From Dryomyza anilis (Eukaryota; Arthropoda; Insecta; Diptera; Dryomyzidae): a stretch of 64,000 nt of DNA. A model generated the notes under the pieces. The model did not search any database and was not told where the DNA came from. It saw only the letters and a program-made list of their open reading frames with translations. Location: contig OX638133.1 in NCBI GenBank assembly GCA_951804985.1, positions 69,198,367 through 69,262,366 of the forward strand. Direction: 5' to 3'. Position 1 is the stretch's first letter. The number at the start of each line of letters is the position of its first letter. Position numbers and translations under genes: made by a program. Below are positions 63,117 through 64,000 of this stretch, one piece after another.

Positions 63117-64000
63117 CACCACGAAAACTCGTTAAACACCTCTCGAAAATGAATTAGTTTAATTATATTATCGTTTTTCAACCAATCTGTATTATTTTTC
63201 ATTTAATGGAACTTACAAAATCATGAACTAGTGATGGTTATTCATTTTGATATTTTATACGTAAATGTGAAAAAACCCTAAATTGAAAAATAATTCAAAA
63301 TTAACTAAAAATGTTTCGATCCGATCAGACACTTTATATATTAAAAAAATTCACTATGACACTTGCATTTGGGCAATTATATGCTAAGAAAATCTTTGTT
63401 AGTGCTTCTAATAATAAGAAAATGGGTGGCCCAACCTACATTTTTATCAAATTTTGAGAAAAATTCTACACATTTTTCTGCATCAAATTTTGATAGAAAA
63501 CTTATTTACATTTTAAAAAGGTATTATGAGCGACATTTTAATGCATTTAACTTTGATTTTATAATGTAAATTGACCACATAATCAACACTTGAAAAAGTC
63601 AACAAAACTTTTTTTTGAGTACATAAAATAAGTTTTATTTTGAATATATTTATGTTTCGGTTAAAATATTTATTTTGTTGAATGTAGTAATTTTTATGTT
63701 TAAGGGGCAACATCAAAATATGTCCGTGATGTTATAATGTAAATCAGAGCTCATTAGAAGAAAATTCGCCTACCCTATAAGTCAGGCATGTCAAACACGT
63801 GGACCCGCCAACCCTTCATCTGCGGCCCGTGAAGACTTTTCAAATAATATTAAAAAAATATATATTTTCAAGAATTGAAAATGTTTAAATTTATTTTATT
63901 TTTAGGCGTTAGAATGATTATTATTTTTTGTTGTGCATTTTTGTGCAGCGATATGTATCCAATTTAACATGCCATATAAGAAATTAAATTACTAATCTTG
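63117..64000. other. AT-rich DNA with a possible hAT-type end
   Basis: At 63783 'caggcatgtcaaac' followed by 'tgcggcccgtga' resembles the CAGnnnTGTCAAAC...GCGGCCC start of some hAT elements; the rest would lie beyond the window. No gene is recognised. Confidence 0.35.

Overview
The window looks like nuclear DNA of a higher (schizophoran) fly, probably not Drosophila. It is very AT-rich, its spliced genes have many 50-75 nt introns with GT/AG ends, one gene belongs to the insect takeout family, a TATCGATA (DRE-type) motif lies near a housekeeping-type gene, and DINE/mini-me-like elements with (GACA)n/(GTCY)n tracts are scattered through it. I cannot name the species.

Two protein-coding genes can be reconstructed, both on the minus strand and both open throughout. 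(1) 24090-35572 is a takeout/JHBP-family secreted lipid-binding protein: 4 exons, 247 aa, with long introns full of small transposons. (2) 52522-61022 is the Fanconi anaemia protein FANCI: 16 exons, 1459 aa. It keeps the ubiquitin-acceptor LRKAM motif, an SQ/TQ cluster and the C-terminal VLRET...RDFRI block. A fly-type tail adds a SUMO-interaction-like motif and an AT-hook-like basic end. The two genes have unrelated jobs (extracellular carrier; interstrand crosslink repair) and are separated by about 17 kb of repeats.

Everything else is repeat-rich intergenic or intronic DNA. 1-24 kb: DINE-like pieces, two copies of a tRNA-derived SINE with 7-bp target duplications, a large inverted repeat, a 2.3-kb word-repeat element with a nested MITE, a CTAGCTGGACCCG element filled with a 15-bp minisatellite, a (TA)n tract and a TA-flanked MITE. 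24-35.6 kb: the takeout-like gene, whose introns carry MITEs, a 142-bp tandem array, a DINE-like element, foldbacks and a third SINE. 35.6-46.9 kb: palindromic-word elements. 46.9-51.07 kb: about 4 kb of essentially perfect hexamer array followed by a (TTTAAA)n block. 52.4-61 kb: FANCI. 61-64 kb: nested inverted-repeat elements upstream of FANCI.

The most unusual theme is a set of element families that share CAC-type termini running into an A-rich tract (most resemble CACnCAGAAAAAA), often flanked by TA. The interior of each is built from many degenerate copies of one short self-complementary word, and the word differs between families.
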